DNA from: Stenopsyche tienmushanensis
Lineage: Eukaryota > Arthropoda > Insecta > Trichoptera > Stenopsychidae
Direction: 5' to 3'
Length of the DNA stretch: 64,000 bases
Assembly: GCA_008973525.1 (NCBI GenBank)
Contig: WACJ01000530.1
Location: forward strand, 2,046,001 to 2,110,000
In this document: piece after piece, positions 44,000 to 53,499 of the stretch
How positions within the stretch are numbered: position 1 is the stretch's first letter
Layout of the letters: the number at the start of each line of letters is the position of its first letter
Notes under the pieces: model-generated
What the model was told of the DNA's origin: nothing
Database searches by the model: none
Seen by the model: the letters and a program-made list of their open reading frames with translations, nothing else
Translations under genes and position numbers: made by a program

Positions 44000-45305
44000 G
44001 TTCAAGGCTGTCCGGTGTAATATTCAAATCCGAAATTCGTCCTGGTGATTTATTAATATGATTTTTTACGATTCGTCCGATAATTAATGGCTTCGAGCAA
44101 GTTCATTAAAGCCAGAAGTCGGTATAACACCCAAGAACACGGTGCAGAAGACATACATACGGACAGAGGCGCGTGACTAAATAACCGGCCCGGTGACAAA
44201 CCCGGTGTGTTTTATTAGATGGGCCGATTCTAGGAGGACTCACTTTCCGAATGCATCTGTAAATTTATTCGTCTCCTCGGAGAGTGGACACGTCCGAATT
44301 GAATAGTTTCCATTAGTGCGTATATCACCGAGGCATTGTCCTCGGAGCGGATTTATGGCCGATACATAGTAATATTTTGGTCCGGAGGAGAAAAGGTAGG
44401 TCGCCCCCCGCAGGGACCATGGTCGGGAGCTGGCCAGAGTGGACAGGGACGGACGGACGGAGCTCACGACCATCGGCGCGCCTCTCTTCGCCGTTATTTA
44501 TCTCCTGGAATGGGCGGCGTATAAAACGTGATAAATGTGAGAGGCAGGCGATAAAGACTTTTGATTTGGCCATCTCTATAATGAGAAACCCTCCCCGCAC
44601 ATTTATCATAAATATTCCTCATCCTCCTTTTGTGTTACCTATTAATATTCTGACAGTTAACATATATTTCATTCACTCTCGTTCCTTTTTCGAAGATGGC
44701 GTCTCGCCGGATTCTATAATGATATCGCTCATAATTTAGAGTCAAGATCGCAGCGGTATCGTAAAGAGATTAATTCGGGTACATTCCGAGGGATCATTCG
44801 GATCTTCAATAAAATTTAATTGTCGAATCATTTTTTTTTCTTCGCCGCATTATGTACGAGCCATTACTTTTACGGCTCAAACTTTTTATGGGGTCACCGT
44901 TCTCGCGCGGGAAGATGGAGTTCTCATTTGGCCGTTTATCATTCCCGAAGAATGAATCCCTTTTTATACATTACGTTAAATAATAAATCGTTTAATATAT
45001 CCGCGATCGTGACCTGCCGAACCACTAAATCACGCTTGATACGTGTTCATGTGTATTTTGATTGAAAAAAGGTGTTTGCGTTTTAAATAAATCAAAGCGG
45101 ACCCGACCAACAATGCGATCTGGGTTACCAATTTTATTATACTTAAATGCTAAACGTTGCCGAGAACGTCAATAATATCAAATTATTTATGCCATACTTT
45201 ATTCGCCACGAGTTGAGACGTATGATTCGTGCTTTTACTGATAACAAATTGATAAAATATTGAGGCCCTCATTCAAAAAAATGCGTTTTTCAGTGTATGC
45301 ACTTG
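44000..45305. other. Single-copy stretch with GC-rich patch
   Basis: 44370-44530 is GC-rich and contains AAAAGGTAGGT, a plausible plus-strand splice donor (44391-44401). Overlapping frames on both strands (44377-44739 plus, 44325-44609 minus) start at non-ATG or unconvincing sites. The region could be a regulatory or first-exon patch; no product is recognised. Confidence 0.35.
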
Positions 45306-45459
45306 GAATCAAATTTTCACTTGCATAATTGCCAAGCCACAATCAATCAGGATTTGCTTGAAAAAATGACACCTGATTTTCATTAGGGTTGCCACACAAA
45401 TATCAAAGAAATTTAAAAAGTTATATAAAAAATGGCCGGTCTGTCCTTCTAAACGAAAA

Positions 45460-47440
45460 GGTAAATCGCCACTCTTGTATTTTCTTGTAGTTTTTTGATC
45501 GTTTGGACAATGTATTTGAATCACCTGTCGAATCACTGCCATCTGAAAATCACCAAATATGATATGCTCCCCTGTTTTATCTCGAAATGCAAACTATGAA
45601 TTTAATATACATAAATCGACGAGATGAAAAAATGTTTTTTGTACAATTTGATGGCTTTTCTGATAGACTTTACCTTAGATATGATGCTATCAATTCTGTG
45701 GACGATACACATATTTTTCAAATAGCCTATAATTGATTCAGCTTTCATTATGGACTCACCACATTGTCGATCTATTTTGTTTGATGCTATATATTTTCTG
45801 AATGCATTGAGGATATCATCGTCATTTATCGCTTGTCTTTCCACATTTGTATGATCATTTTATTATTTTTTGTGTGATAAATTTGCCTTTAATTTGGCCA
45901 AACTTCTATTAACTTTAGGCATACAAATTTTTTCACACTGTTCCACAGAAATCAATCTGAAACGAATGCAGCGTTTGAAACAAAGTTGGACTGGTATACC
46001 AATTATCTACGTATAATGCGTGATTTTATTCAAATATATGGTGTCATCAAGGTCATTAATACATTTCCAATAACACCCAAATTGTAGTTTTTGTTTAGCT
46101 CCGTAGTGGTTTAAGGCGTCTTCTCACTTTGAAAATTAAAAAAAATCGATTTTAATTTTTTTTTTAATTTTGAAAGTTCATATCTTCAAAAATGTTATAT
46201 CGAAATTTCATAAAGATCGGACGAGTTTAACTACATTTTTGGACGACCATTAGGTTAGGTTAGGCGCAACCCACAGCATACGTATTGTTCAGACTCATGT
46301 TGCAAGTACAAAACTTTAAACGCGTTTATCTCAAAATAAGGTTTTTAGATGCCTTGTTGATGAAATTTCGGAAACTATCCAGCCGATTGTCATGAAATTT
46401 GAATGACATATTCTTCATAGTTATGGCTATAGCGCATATCATCAGATCTTTGAAATTTTGATTTTAAATATTTTTTTTTTACAAAAAACTGCAAAAAAAA
46501 ACCGCGTTTTTTTTACTTTTTCGAAAAACGTGCGCCATTTTGTTATTTTCGCGAATATCAAAAATCTGATGATATGCGCTATAGCCATTAATATACTAAA
46601 TCTAAAACTGTCTTATTTTTTTGTTTCAAATGACCCGTCTCGGAGATACCATCAACAAGCCACGAACATAAAATTTCTACACGGGTTTTCCGATGCTGCT
46701 GTTTTATTATAATAATTGTTCAAAAAAATAAAAAATAGTTTTTTTCATGTACTTGAAAGATGTGTTTATTACATAGGATCCGTTTTATCCCATAATTTTT
46801 AGCAAAAATCCTCGAAAAAAAATCGCGAAAATAGTCTATTTTCGAGACGCCTAAAGTGAGAAGACGCCCTTTAATTAAGTCCTTAAGTCCGTAACAATTC
46901 CACTTTTACAATCACACAAAACCAAAAAATTAATTCGAAAGCAACTTCTTTCGGCGAAATATACTGTTTGAAGAGTAGTCTCCCTTTGAAGAGTAAAAGA
47001 CTTTTATCGATGCACAATTTTTGGAAAGGATAAAAGCTATTTTTGAAATTACGTTTAATCATGTTGATTTTTTTTATTTTACACAATTTATAACCTGCAG
47101 CTTGTTCATTATTATACAAAAAATGTAAACATTTTATAAGTATTTTAAACCTATTGCGTGGCATCGTGTTGCAATAAATAGACGAATGCAATTAAATATC
47201 AGTGGATCAAAATTATTTTTGGCGATTTCTTGAATTTCTTGACATCAGCAAACAAACGGCTAAAAATATGTACATTTCGTTGATATTTGTATCGTACCAT
47301 TTGTCCATTTTATAAGAATTTGATTCCGCTGGCAGTTTGATTTTCGTATATCGATATTGCTTATTAGTTTCTTCCATGATGAACTCCATAATATCTTCTG
47401 ATATATATTTTTTATAAAAAAATATTTCGGAATTTTACCA
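45460..47440 (-). pseudogene. piggyBac transposase pseudogene, copy 2
   Basis: In transcription order: 46883-47191 encodes Met-Pro-Arg-Asn-Arg-Phe-Lys-Ile-Leu, Cys-Leu-His-Phe-Leu, then Leu-Cys-Ile-Asp-Lys-Ser-Leu-Leu-Leu-Phe-Lys-Gly-Arg-Leu and Lys-Gln-Tyr-Ile-Ser-Pro-Lys. The second of these is the catalytic-core IDES-type motif; Glu is replaced by Lys here. After the insertion come Tyr-Val-Asp-Asn-Trp-Tyr near 46000 and, at 45602-45844, Ile-Gly-Tyr-Leu-Lys-Asn-Met-Cys-Ile-Val. A 45309-45542 frame carries Asp-Leu-Pro-Phe-Arg-Leu-Glu-Gly. Stops, frameshifts and the insertion make it inactive. Confidence 0.75.
46115..46868. mobile_element. 754-bp TIR element nested in piggyBac
   Basis: Perfect 16-bp inverted ends GGCGTCTTCTCACTTT (46115-46130) and AAAGTGAGAAGACGCC (46853-46868). 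TTTAA flanks the left end directly (46110-46114) and the right end after CC-T, a possible target duplication. Inside are AAACTTTAAACGCGTTTATC (46316), GCGCCATTTTGTTATTTTCG and a 25-bp perfect inverted repeat (46423-46447 with 46564-46588). Comparison with piggyBac copy 1, which lacks it, proves insertion. It has no coding capacity. The right end resembles the Mutator-like terminus at 18132-18147. Confidence 0.8.
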
Positions 47441-47679
47441 ACCAGTTATGATTATCCACACTATAGATATTTTGAATGATTGCTTGCTTTTTATCTATTA
47501 AAAATTAATAATTTATATTTTTAGCAAATTTAATATTTTCGACAATTTCTGTTTGTGCCAACCCTGACGAAATATTTCGTATATATCTGTTGTAAAAAAA
47601 GTACTATGATATAAAGTGTCTAGATACTACATTCATAGAAAATACCGCAAGAAGCCCTAAAAGAGAACGGAGTAGCTCA

Positions 47680-47785
47680 ATCGGTCCGGTTTTCGGACTG
47701 CTGATAAGATGAATGAGCGGTTCGCAATCGGATACTATACCTGAACATAACGATAACGAAGAATATAGGGATTAGACAACTGAGT
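47680..47785 (-). repeat. Family B repeat, copy 4
   Basis: CTCAATCGGTCCGGTTTTCG, GACTGCTGATAAGATGAATG and AGCGGTTCGCAATCGGATAC, followed by CTATACCTGAACATAACGAT. It is the reverse complement of the 14.6-kb copy; the hairpin is weakened by substitutions. Confidence 0.65.
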
Positions 47786-48002
47786 TTTTACACCTGCGGA
47801 CCGTGGACCCTACATGAAATAACGCCCTTCATGAAGGGATTATTAATATAATAGGGCCGAGTTGGACTTTTGTAAAATCTTTTCTTTAAGACCACCGGAT
47901 CACCGATTGGGAAACACTGAAGTTAGAGTCAAATCTACAAAAAATCTACATAAATGAGCGTAAAAACTAAAAAATTCAATCTGACATGCAAACAATTGAG
48001 AA

Positions 48003-48371
48003 TTTCAATAAAGACGCTCATTTATTTAAGCTTATAATACCCAAACTATTAAAGTTAAATCTATAAAATTTATAAAAAAATATTAAACATTATATGGCAA
48101 ATTATTATGCAAAATTATAGTGCTGAATTATGTATATAAGTGATCAAATTTTTAAGAAACGTTTATATCGCGCGTCTGCAAATTGAACTAGCCACCGATT
48201 TTTAACGCCTCGAATAAGTGCCACCAAGCAAATTTGCGTTAGATTTTTGAATAATATTATATTGTATATTAAATGCCATAATATTATCTATTGAATGCAT
48301 TTAAAATTTATTAAATATCTAACATATAACTTGTTTTATTAATGTTTAAAAATTGAGCGTTGTTATTGAAA
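48003..48371. mobile_element. MITE family F, copy 2
   Basis: 369 bp with ends TTTCAATAAAGACGCTC (48003-48019) and GAGCGTTGTTATTGAAA (48355-48371). Interior ATGGCAAATTATTATGC, TGCCACCAAGCAAATTTGCG, TTAAATGCCATAATATTATC and AACTTGTTTTATT match copy 1 at almost the same length. Confidence 0.75.
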
Positions 48372-48379
48372 CGCCCTGT

Positions 48380-49320
48380 ATTTTCTAAGCTTATTGTTTT
48401 TTCAATATTTTTTGGTCAAATACTTTTTTACTACGTTTCTTTGTATTTTAGCGGACCCCAGTTTTAGAACCACTGCTCTAATACGTCGATAAAGGTTGCA
48501 TTAAAAAACGACAATGTTGGCCGAAGACTTCAATAAAGGACCATTCGAGCATCGTTCATCGTTTCAAAAAGTTCAGATAAGTATGAAAATTGACTTGAAA
48601 ACAGTCCTCCGTGAGCTCTCCGATGACAAAAGAGTCAAATGAGTACGTATTTTTAGCGATTTGCCACAGCAAAAACGCAATGATTATGCACCGACATAAT
48701 AGTTATCTTTCGATTCTCGCATATTAATAGGCTTTTATTCCAAATTAATCGATGACAACGGTTTAAAACAACATTTTTTCTCGGAGCGCCCAAAAACGAC
48801 CCCAATATCAAATATCTTCATCAAAAATGCTGACATTAAAGACGCGCATATCCAAGAAAACTCGTCCGATTAAGAAGAAGAAATCGAATGCAGATCGAAT
48901 TCCGACAACAAACGATGCCATGAAATACACCGAGGGTCCAACCAGTCAAATTTACAATGGCATCCAATGGTACAACACAGAATTTCATGGTCGATTAGCA
49001 TAATTGAAGCAGATTTATGTTGAAATACGATAAAATATAAGGCAAACCAAATTTAAATAAAATACATTTGGAAGAATTTCGAATGTGTAACAATATGAAA
49101 TCGAACGTCAAAATGAAGCTCGGACATTCGTCTGATTTCGATGTCCATTGATCCAAATAATTAGTTCAGGCGAACCAACTGAAGATCTATACTCACACAT
49201 CATATTTTAAGCGAAATTTTGAATTAATAAAGACAGCAAAAGACGACGATGGCCACCAAGTAGTGCAAGTCAAACAAAGCTCACATCCTTTCAATTGCAC
49301 CATATGACGGTGTAATTTAT
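48380..49320. other. Single-copy or decayed-element stretch
   Basis: No recognised protein. Its right neighbour (49330-49455) is family J, so the whole block may be a diverged paralogue of 12.3-13.1 kb. Alignment of the left part is not convincing by eye. Confidence 0.35.
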
Positions 49321-49329
49321 GATGATCGA

Positions 49330-49460
49330 CATGAGCACATAAGCAAACTTATTATGCGCAAAGACATGTCAACTTTGTAAAATTTACACACCTGTCAAAA
49401 ATAATCATTCAAATGCGACCAAATTTTCCATCATCTGCGTTATGAGCAAACATCGTGTGT
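49330..49460 (+). repeat. Family J repeat, copy 2
   Basis: CGCAAAGACATGTCAACTTT, AATTTACACACCTGTCAA, AATAATCATTCAAATGCGAC and TTTTCCATCATCTGCG align with 12945-13060. Confidence 0.55.
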
Positions 49461-49679
49461 GTTGTTTAATCAGATACGGCGATAATTGATGGAGGAAAAT
49501 TTCTTTCATCCATCGAATTGTGTCAGTCATTGTCCATATGCGCTGACGAACAAGTGGGAATCTAAATCGAAACGCATTTGAGCCAATAATCTGGTATTTG
49601 CTTTGCACTCTTTTATACATTTATACAAATTGGAAGCATTAGAACGTCACCTGTTGTGACGACGAGTGACTCACTGGTG

Positions 49680-50015
49680 AGCGTGTCTTGGTTGACACGA
49701 TTTCAACCCTTTTAATCATGTTAAATTTAAAAAAATAATAAGATTCTTATATAGTAAATATGTCACTATAGTTCCTACCTCAAAAAAGTAAAATTATTGT
49801 ATCGCAAAATGGCGACTGTTTAAAAAAAAAGTCAATTTTTATCCCCAATTTTTTCACAGTTTTATTTTTTTTAAATAGATAAAAATAAAATTTTAAGATA
49901 AATTTGGTACGGACAATATAATGTTATATAAAGAAGATTTTTATTAAATTTGAAATAAATCTATGTATTAAAACTTGAGATATCATGTCAACCGTGTTGA
50001 AATAAGTAGTTTCGA
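49680..50015 (-). repeat. Family E repeat, copy 6
   Basis: GCGTGTCTTGGTTGACACGA, ATATGTCACTATAGTTCCTA, GCAAAATGGCGACTGTTTAA and GATATCATGTCAACCGTGTT, ending AAGTAGTTTCGAACAAAA. The ACTCACTGG word at 49670 resembles the palindrome at 21.16 kb. Confidence 0.75.
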
Positions 50016-50019
50016 ACAA

Positions 50020-50655
50020 AACAATGTTTCTAAATTTACAGAAAAAACGGTCAACATTATAAATGTCGAAGAAACCCACGAAACAATTAAATTGGTGGAA
50101 GAAACTGGAGAAACAAATTTAGATAATATACTTATATTAAAATCATAAGAAGTGCACGTCCCTTAAGTGCGATGTTCGGATTTATCCCACATCAACACAC
50201 AAAAATATACCAAAAAACATAATTAATGCAATTCAATCTTACTGAAGCTAACCAGAGAATACATTATAATAAATAGTTTTTGTATATAAAGGAAGTATAT
50301 AATAATATAATTCATTAAGCGAATATTGACTTGATGGTTATTTACTGAAAGCTTGGGATTCCCAGCTTGGATTACATAGTACTAAGAAACAAATTGAAAT
50401 CTGGGATACATAAACGGATTGCAAGCTGGAATTGCGTTGATAACAATATTATCGAGGGCTTCGAACTGGCTTGTTTTTTTTTTCGGGTTATATCGGTTTT
50501 CATTTAAAAAATACCGGTTTTACCGCGTTTCGATTTCGTTCCGGCTCGAAGTCCTGAGTAAAAGTACAATTTTTTGATATTAAAAGCAAACAAAACGGCA
50601 GTCTACCGCCATGATGTAGTTGTCGTCATTTATAATAATTTTTAAGACCTGTAAA
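50020..50655. other. Single-copy stretch with family L repeat
   Basis: 50350-50400 (GGGATTCCCAGCTTGGATTA, CATAGTACTAAGAAACAAAT) matches 53237-53290 (GGGATTCCCAACTGGATTAC, ATAGCACTGGGAAACAAATT). Nothing else is recognised. Confidence 0.45.
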
Positions 50656-50659
50656 TAGA

Positions 50660-50905
50660 TATTATACTTACAAGACTGAAAATATATCGTAGTTTCTTAT
50701 AATGAATATTATATGTATTCAATATTGCAATGCTTTGAAAGCTGCAATACTTCAATCAAGTTCTCGCGCTATAATTTCAGCCACGTCTATTGAAGCTCTA
50801 ACCGCCTTGTATCGAAAGTAGATGTTGTTTATTTAACGATGATGAACGTAAACTATTTGTAGACGAAAAAGCAGCTTTGTAGATGTTAATTTAAAGCCGT
50901 TATGT
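50660..50905 (-). repeat. Family D repeat, copy 3
   Basis: ACTGAAAATATATCGTAGTT, AATATTGCAATGCTTTGAAA, CAGCCACGTCTATTGAAGCT, CCTTGTATCGAAAGTAGATG and GTAGACGAAAAAGCAGCTTT. Confidence 0.75.
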
Positions 50906-50909
50906 GCAA

Positions 50910-52160
50910 TTATTCATATCTCGAAAATTGACTGAAACGGCTTATATTGCATTTATGTTGCTTTAAACTACAAATATATGCAATCAACTCAAAGTTCAAT
51001 GGACAGCAAACCGGCTCTCAAGAAAATGAATGCATTGATGAGTTTTTGATATTGATGACCTTTGCATTGAAAATGATTTTCTATCGCATTCTCGATATTT
51101 AAAAAATAATATTTTGGATTGTTTCCATATAAATATATATATTGCATTCAAAGGTCACATAAGCAGAATGACAGCGTTACCCGAAAGTCTTGTCTTATTT
51201 ATGAGACGGCTCTCTACTGCTTCATGAAGAAGCCTCTGAGGTCTGCCCGACGAACTTCCCGGGCAAAACTTCCCCAAAGCACTCGGAGCAGTTCTTCGAT
51301 TAGTTGCCAAGAAAATAGTCGCAAGAAAAAAAGCGGCTAAAATGTATCGCTAATTAGTTTGCAAAGTAATAAATTTCAGCCCCGACGCAGAATTCTGACG
51401 TAGTCAATTTCGGAATCAATGCGAAAGAATATGCAATAACTCTTCATCTGCAAATTAGTTGCAAACCAAAAAGGAAAGATGCACATCTCGCTACACGTGT
51501 AGATCCGCTCATTAATAAATCACGGCGACATTGAAATATCTTCCAGCAACAGACACACAAGAACAATGCCAATAAATACCGAAATCCCGGAATGATTGAT
51601 GCCCAAACTATTTGCGATGCTTATTCAATTTATTAATAATGCAAAACAACCACGATAAAGCAGCGTTTCGGCAATAAATTCGACAAAATTATGTCTTTTA
51701 AATAGCAATAGGCACTCTACAAGACAACACAGGTGCTCAAAACATTTTGCAACGAGTCAATTTAATTCAGATAAAAATCTAATAAACAAAACACGTTTCC
51801 ACTACAAGCCCGCCTTCGCTTCTTCAAGACATATATTCTTAACATTTTAATAATACCCCGAGAACATCTTCTATAAATTGAATAATCCACTGCCAGGGAA
51901 TTGATGTAATCCATCGCTTCTTGGAATTTCATTATAAAAGTTCAGATCGTGGATAAAATATCAATATTTCCGATCGATAGTCCTAATCGAAATTTAAGCA
52001 TCTATTAATTGATTTTCTTCAAAAATAAAAATTGGAAGTTAAGTGTTTACCTATATTCGATATTTCGAACCTCCTGTCGGGATCGTGTACGCGGATCAAG
52101 TCAATCCGCGTCCATATATTCAAAGCAGTTTGGATTTCTTGGAATTGGAACATTTCGCTG
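50910..52160. other. Single-copy stretch, no gene recognised
   Basis: Complex in 51200-51900. The 73-codon frame 51119-51340 starts at a non-ATG codon and its Ser/Arg-rich tail matches nothing recognised. Confidence 0.4.
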
Positions 52161-52164
52161 ATTT

Positions 52165-52511
52165 TCTAAGGGTATGTTTTTATGCGATTTTGAAGTTATG
52201 CGGTTTTCAAAAATAATGGAACCGATCCCTCATTTTTCTATAGAGAACAAAGCTTTTTTTGTGCGATTAAATTCATGATAAACTTAGATCCTATGTTTGT
52301 ATGTCCGCCACTTATCATCTGTACAAATCCTTTTTTCTCTCAGGACCGTCGCAGCGTGTATAAAACTTGTATTTAAATAAATAAACACTATCAATAGCAC
52401 ATAATATTCGGTAATTTATTTGCGTAAACATAAACATTACACTGCCATGCCAATTTTTTATATGCGATTCCCCGTGGGACGTATTTATCGCATAAAAACA
52501 GACCAAGTGTA
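52165..52511. mobile_element. MITE family G, copy 2, split by family C
   Basis: The left arm GGTATGTTTTTATGCGATTT, AAGTTATGCGGTTTTC and AATAATGGAACCGATCCCTC (52171-52280) and right arm ATCGCATAAAAACAGACCAA (to 52511) match the 42.1-kb copy. Between them, 52282-52425 is family C (next entry). Confidence 0.65.
52282..52425 (-). repeat. Family C fragment nested in MITE G
   Basis: CCGCCACTTATCATCTGTAC, GTATAAAACTTGTATTTAAA, TAAATAAACACTATCAATAG and CACATAATATTCGGTAATTT align with 62347-62460. The MITE G sequence resumes to its right. Confidence 0.65.
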
Positions 52512-52514
52512 TTC

Positions 52515-53015
52515 GATTGAGATCCCCAGTTGCAACGTTTGTGGGTTGAAATTGAGAAAAAACGAACGCATCTTGCTAAAAGAGAAAATGTTGTTTGCCA
52601 AGGCAAAAATGCATCGAGCTAAAAGAAGACCGTGTTGAAAAATTAAGATTTTCTCCGTGTTTTCTTTATTAGGTCGGGTACTTCTGGGACTGCTCTCGTA
52701 TATTGTAAAGAGAGACTCCAGTTGCGAGATTACTGAGGAACCGGCGGCAAGAGCGCATCTTCCGCGGTCGGTCAAGACATTGAGCGATTCTCCCTTATTG
52801 TTAAGTCCTACATTGACGTTTTCATGCATAAGTAACATGTTTTTTTGGGAGTCTCCCAACTTGATATTCCAAACAAGTGCTACTTGCGCTAAAGGCTCTG
52901 GAGCCTGGGAACTATGCTTCTAAATCGATTTTTATGGCAGTAGCATGATTTGAAGCTCCTGATACAATATTAGCTATTCTATATGGAATACTAAGAGATT
53001 GACAAAACTTTTCAG
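52515..53015. other. Stretch with overlapping unrecognised frames
   Basis: A 124-codon ATG-initiated minus frame (52859 to 52485) and a plus frame (52657-52923) overlap. The minus product begins Met-Gly-Asp-Ser-Gln-Lys and is moderately protein-like for its first 75 residues. Its last residues are read from MITE G DNA, so the C-terminus cannot be native. No family is recognised on either strand. It may be a degraded exon or transposon piece. Confidence 0.25.
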
Positions 53016-53022
53016 CATTATA

Positions 53023-53213
53023 CAGTCAACCCTTCTATAGCGTCTACTTCGTTTACGGCGATTTTTAGGCAAGCAATGGATAAAATACGTAAAGTCAATT
53101 CATCATCACGCTTGTTAATAAACTATATATATATATACAAATTTTGTGTGGGTGTGTAACTTTCTATAGCGTTTTGTTTCTAGAGCGTCGTGGCACTATA
53201 GAAGGGTTGACTG
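53023..53213. mobile_element. pogo-like MITE, intact ends
   Basis: 191 bp with perfect 18-bp inverted repeats CAGTCAACCCTTCTATAG (53023-53040) and CTATAGAAGGGTTGACTG (53196-53213), flanked by TA on both sides. The CAGT-initial TIR with a TA target fits the Tc1/mariner-pogo (Tigger) group. It is non-coding, so mobilisation would need a transposase from elsewhere. Other copies: decayed at 6833-7050, and a single end at 53368. Confidence 0.85.
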
Positions 53214-53224
53214 TATATAGTAAA

Positions 53225-53300
53225 ATAATTTTATAAAGTGGGAGGGGGGATTCCCAACTGGATTACATAGCACTGGGAAACAAATTGAATGTGGGAGTCC
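53225..53300 (+). repeat. Family L repeat, copy 2
   Basis: See 50350-50400. It is directly adjacent to the pogo-like MITE, with a second, similar GGGAGTCCCAGTCTGGTTAC segment at 53293, suggesting an internal duplication. Confidence 0.5.
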
Positions 53301-53367
53301 CAGTCTGGTTACAAAGCAAATATAAAGGAAGAGATGGTAAGGTTCAGTTACAGTCACACTAAAATTG

Positions 53368-53420
53368 CAGTCAACCCTCCTATAACGCTCACTTTGTTTG
53401 CGGCGTTTTTTACATATATA
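53368..53420 (+). mobile_element. pogo-like MITE, solitary left end
   Basis: CAGTCAACCCTCCTATAACG at 53368 followed by CTCACTTTGTTTGCGGCG parallels CGTCTACTTCGTTTACGGCG in the intact copy. No right end is seen. Confidence 0.6.
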
Positions 53421-53424
53421 ACGG

Positions 53425-53495
53425 GTGAAATTCGAATGGTCAAACATTCAGGGTTTGAAGCCCTGAATTAAAGGCTGATGCAATCAACCATTTAA
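53425..53495 (-). repeat. tRNA-like SINE relic
   Basis: The minus strand reads TGGTTGATTGCATCAGCC and then GGGCTTCAAACCCTG, a layout like a tRNA D-arm and T-arm (degenerate B-box). A full tRNA fold was not found. Confidence 0.35.
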
Positions 53496-53499
53496 CCAA

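Larger units (their letters stand above)
45310..47590 (-). mobile_element. piggyBac-family element, copy 2 (degenerate, interrupted)
   Basis: Reverse-complement counterpart of 27645-29215. The inverted motif pair is TTAGGGTTGCCACACA (45384) and TTTGTGCCAACCCT (to 47565), and similarity continues outside both. It is about 0.7 kb longer than copy 1 because a TIR element occupies 46115-46868 between the parts encoding the middle of the transposase. The 3' region encoding the cysteine-rich tail is shortened compared with copy 1. Confidence 0.8.

Noticed and set aside
44377..44739. 120-codon plus frame over the GC-rich patch at 44.4 kb
   Set aside because: Starts at TTG, is Arg/Pro/Ser-rich from composition, and is mirrored by a similar-sized minus frame.
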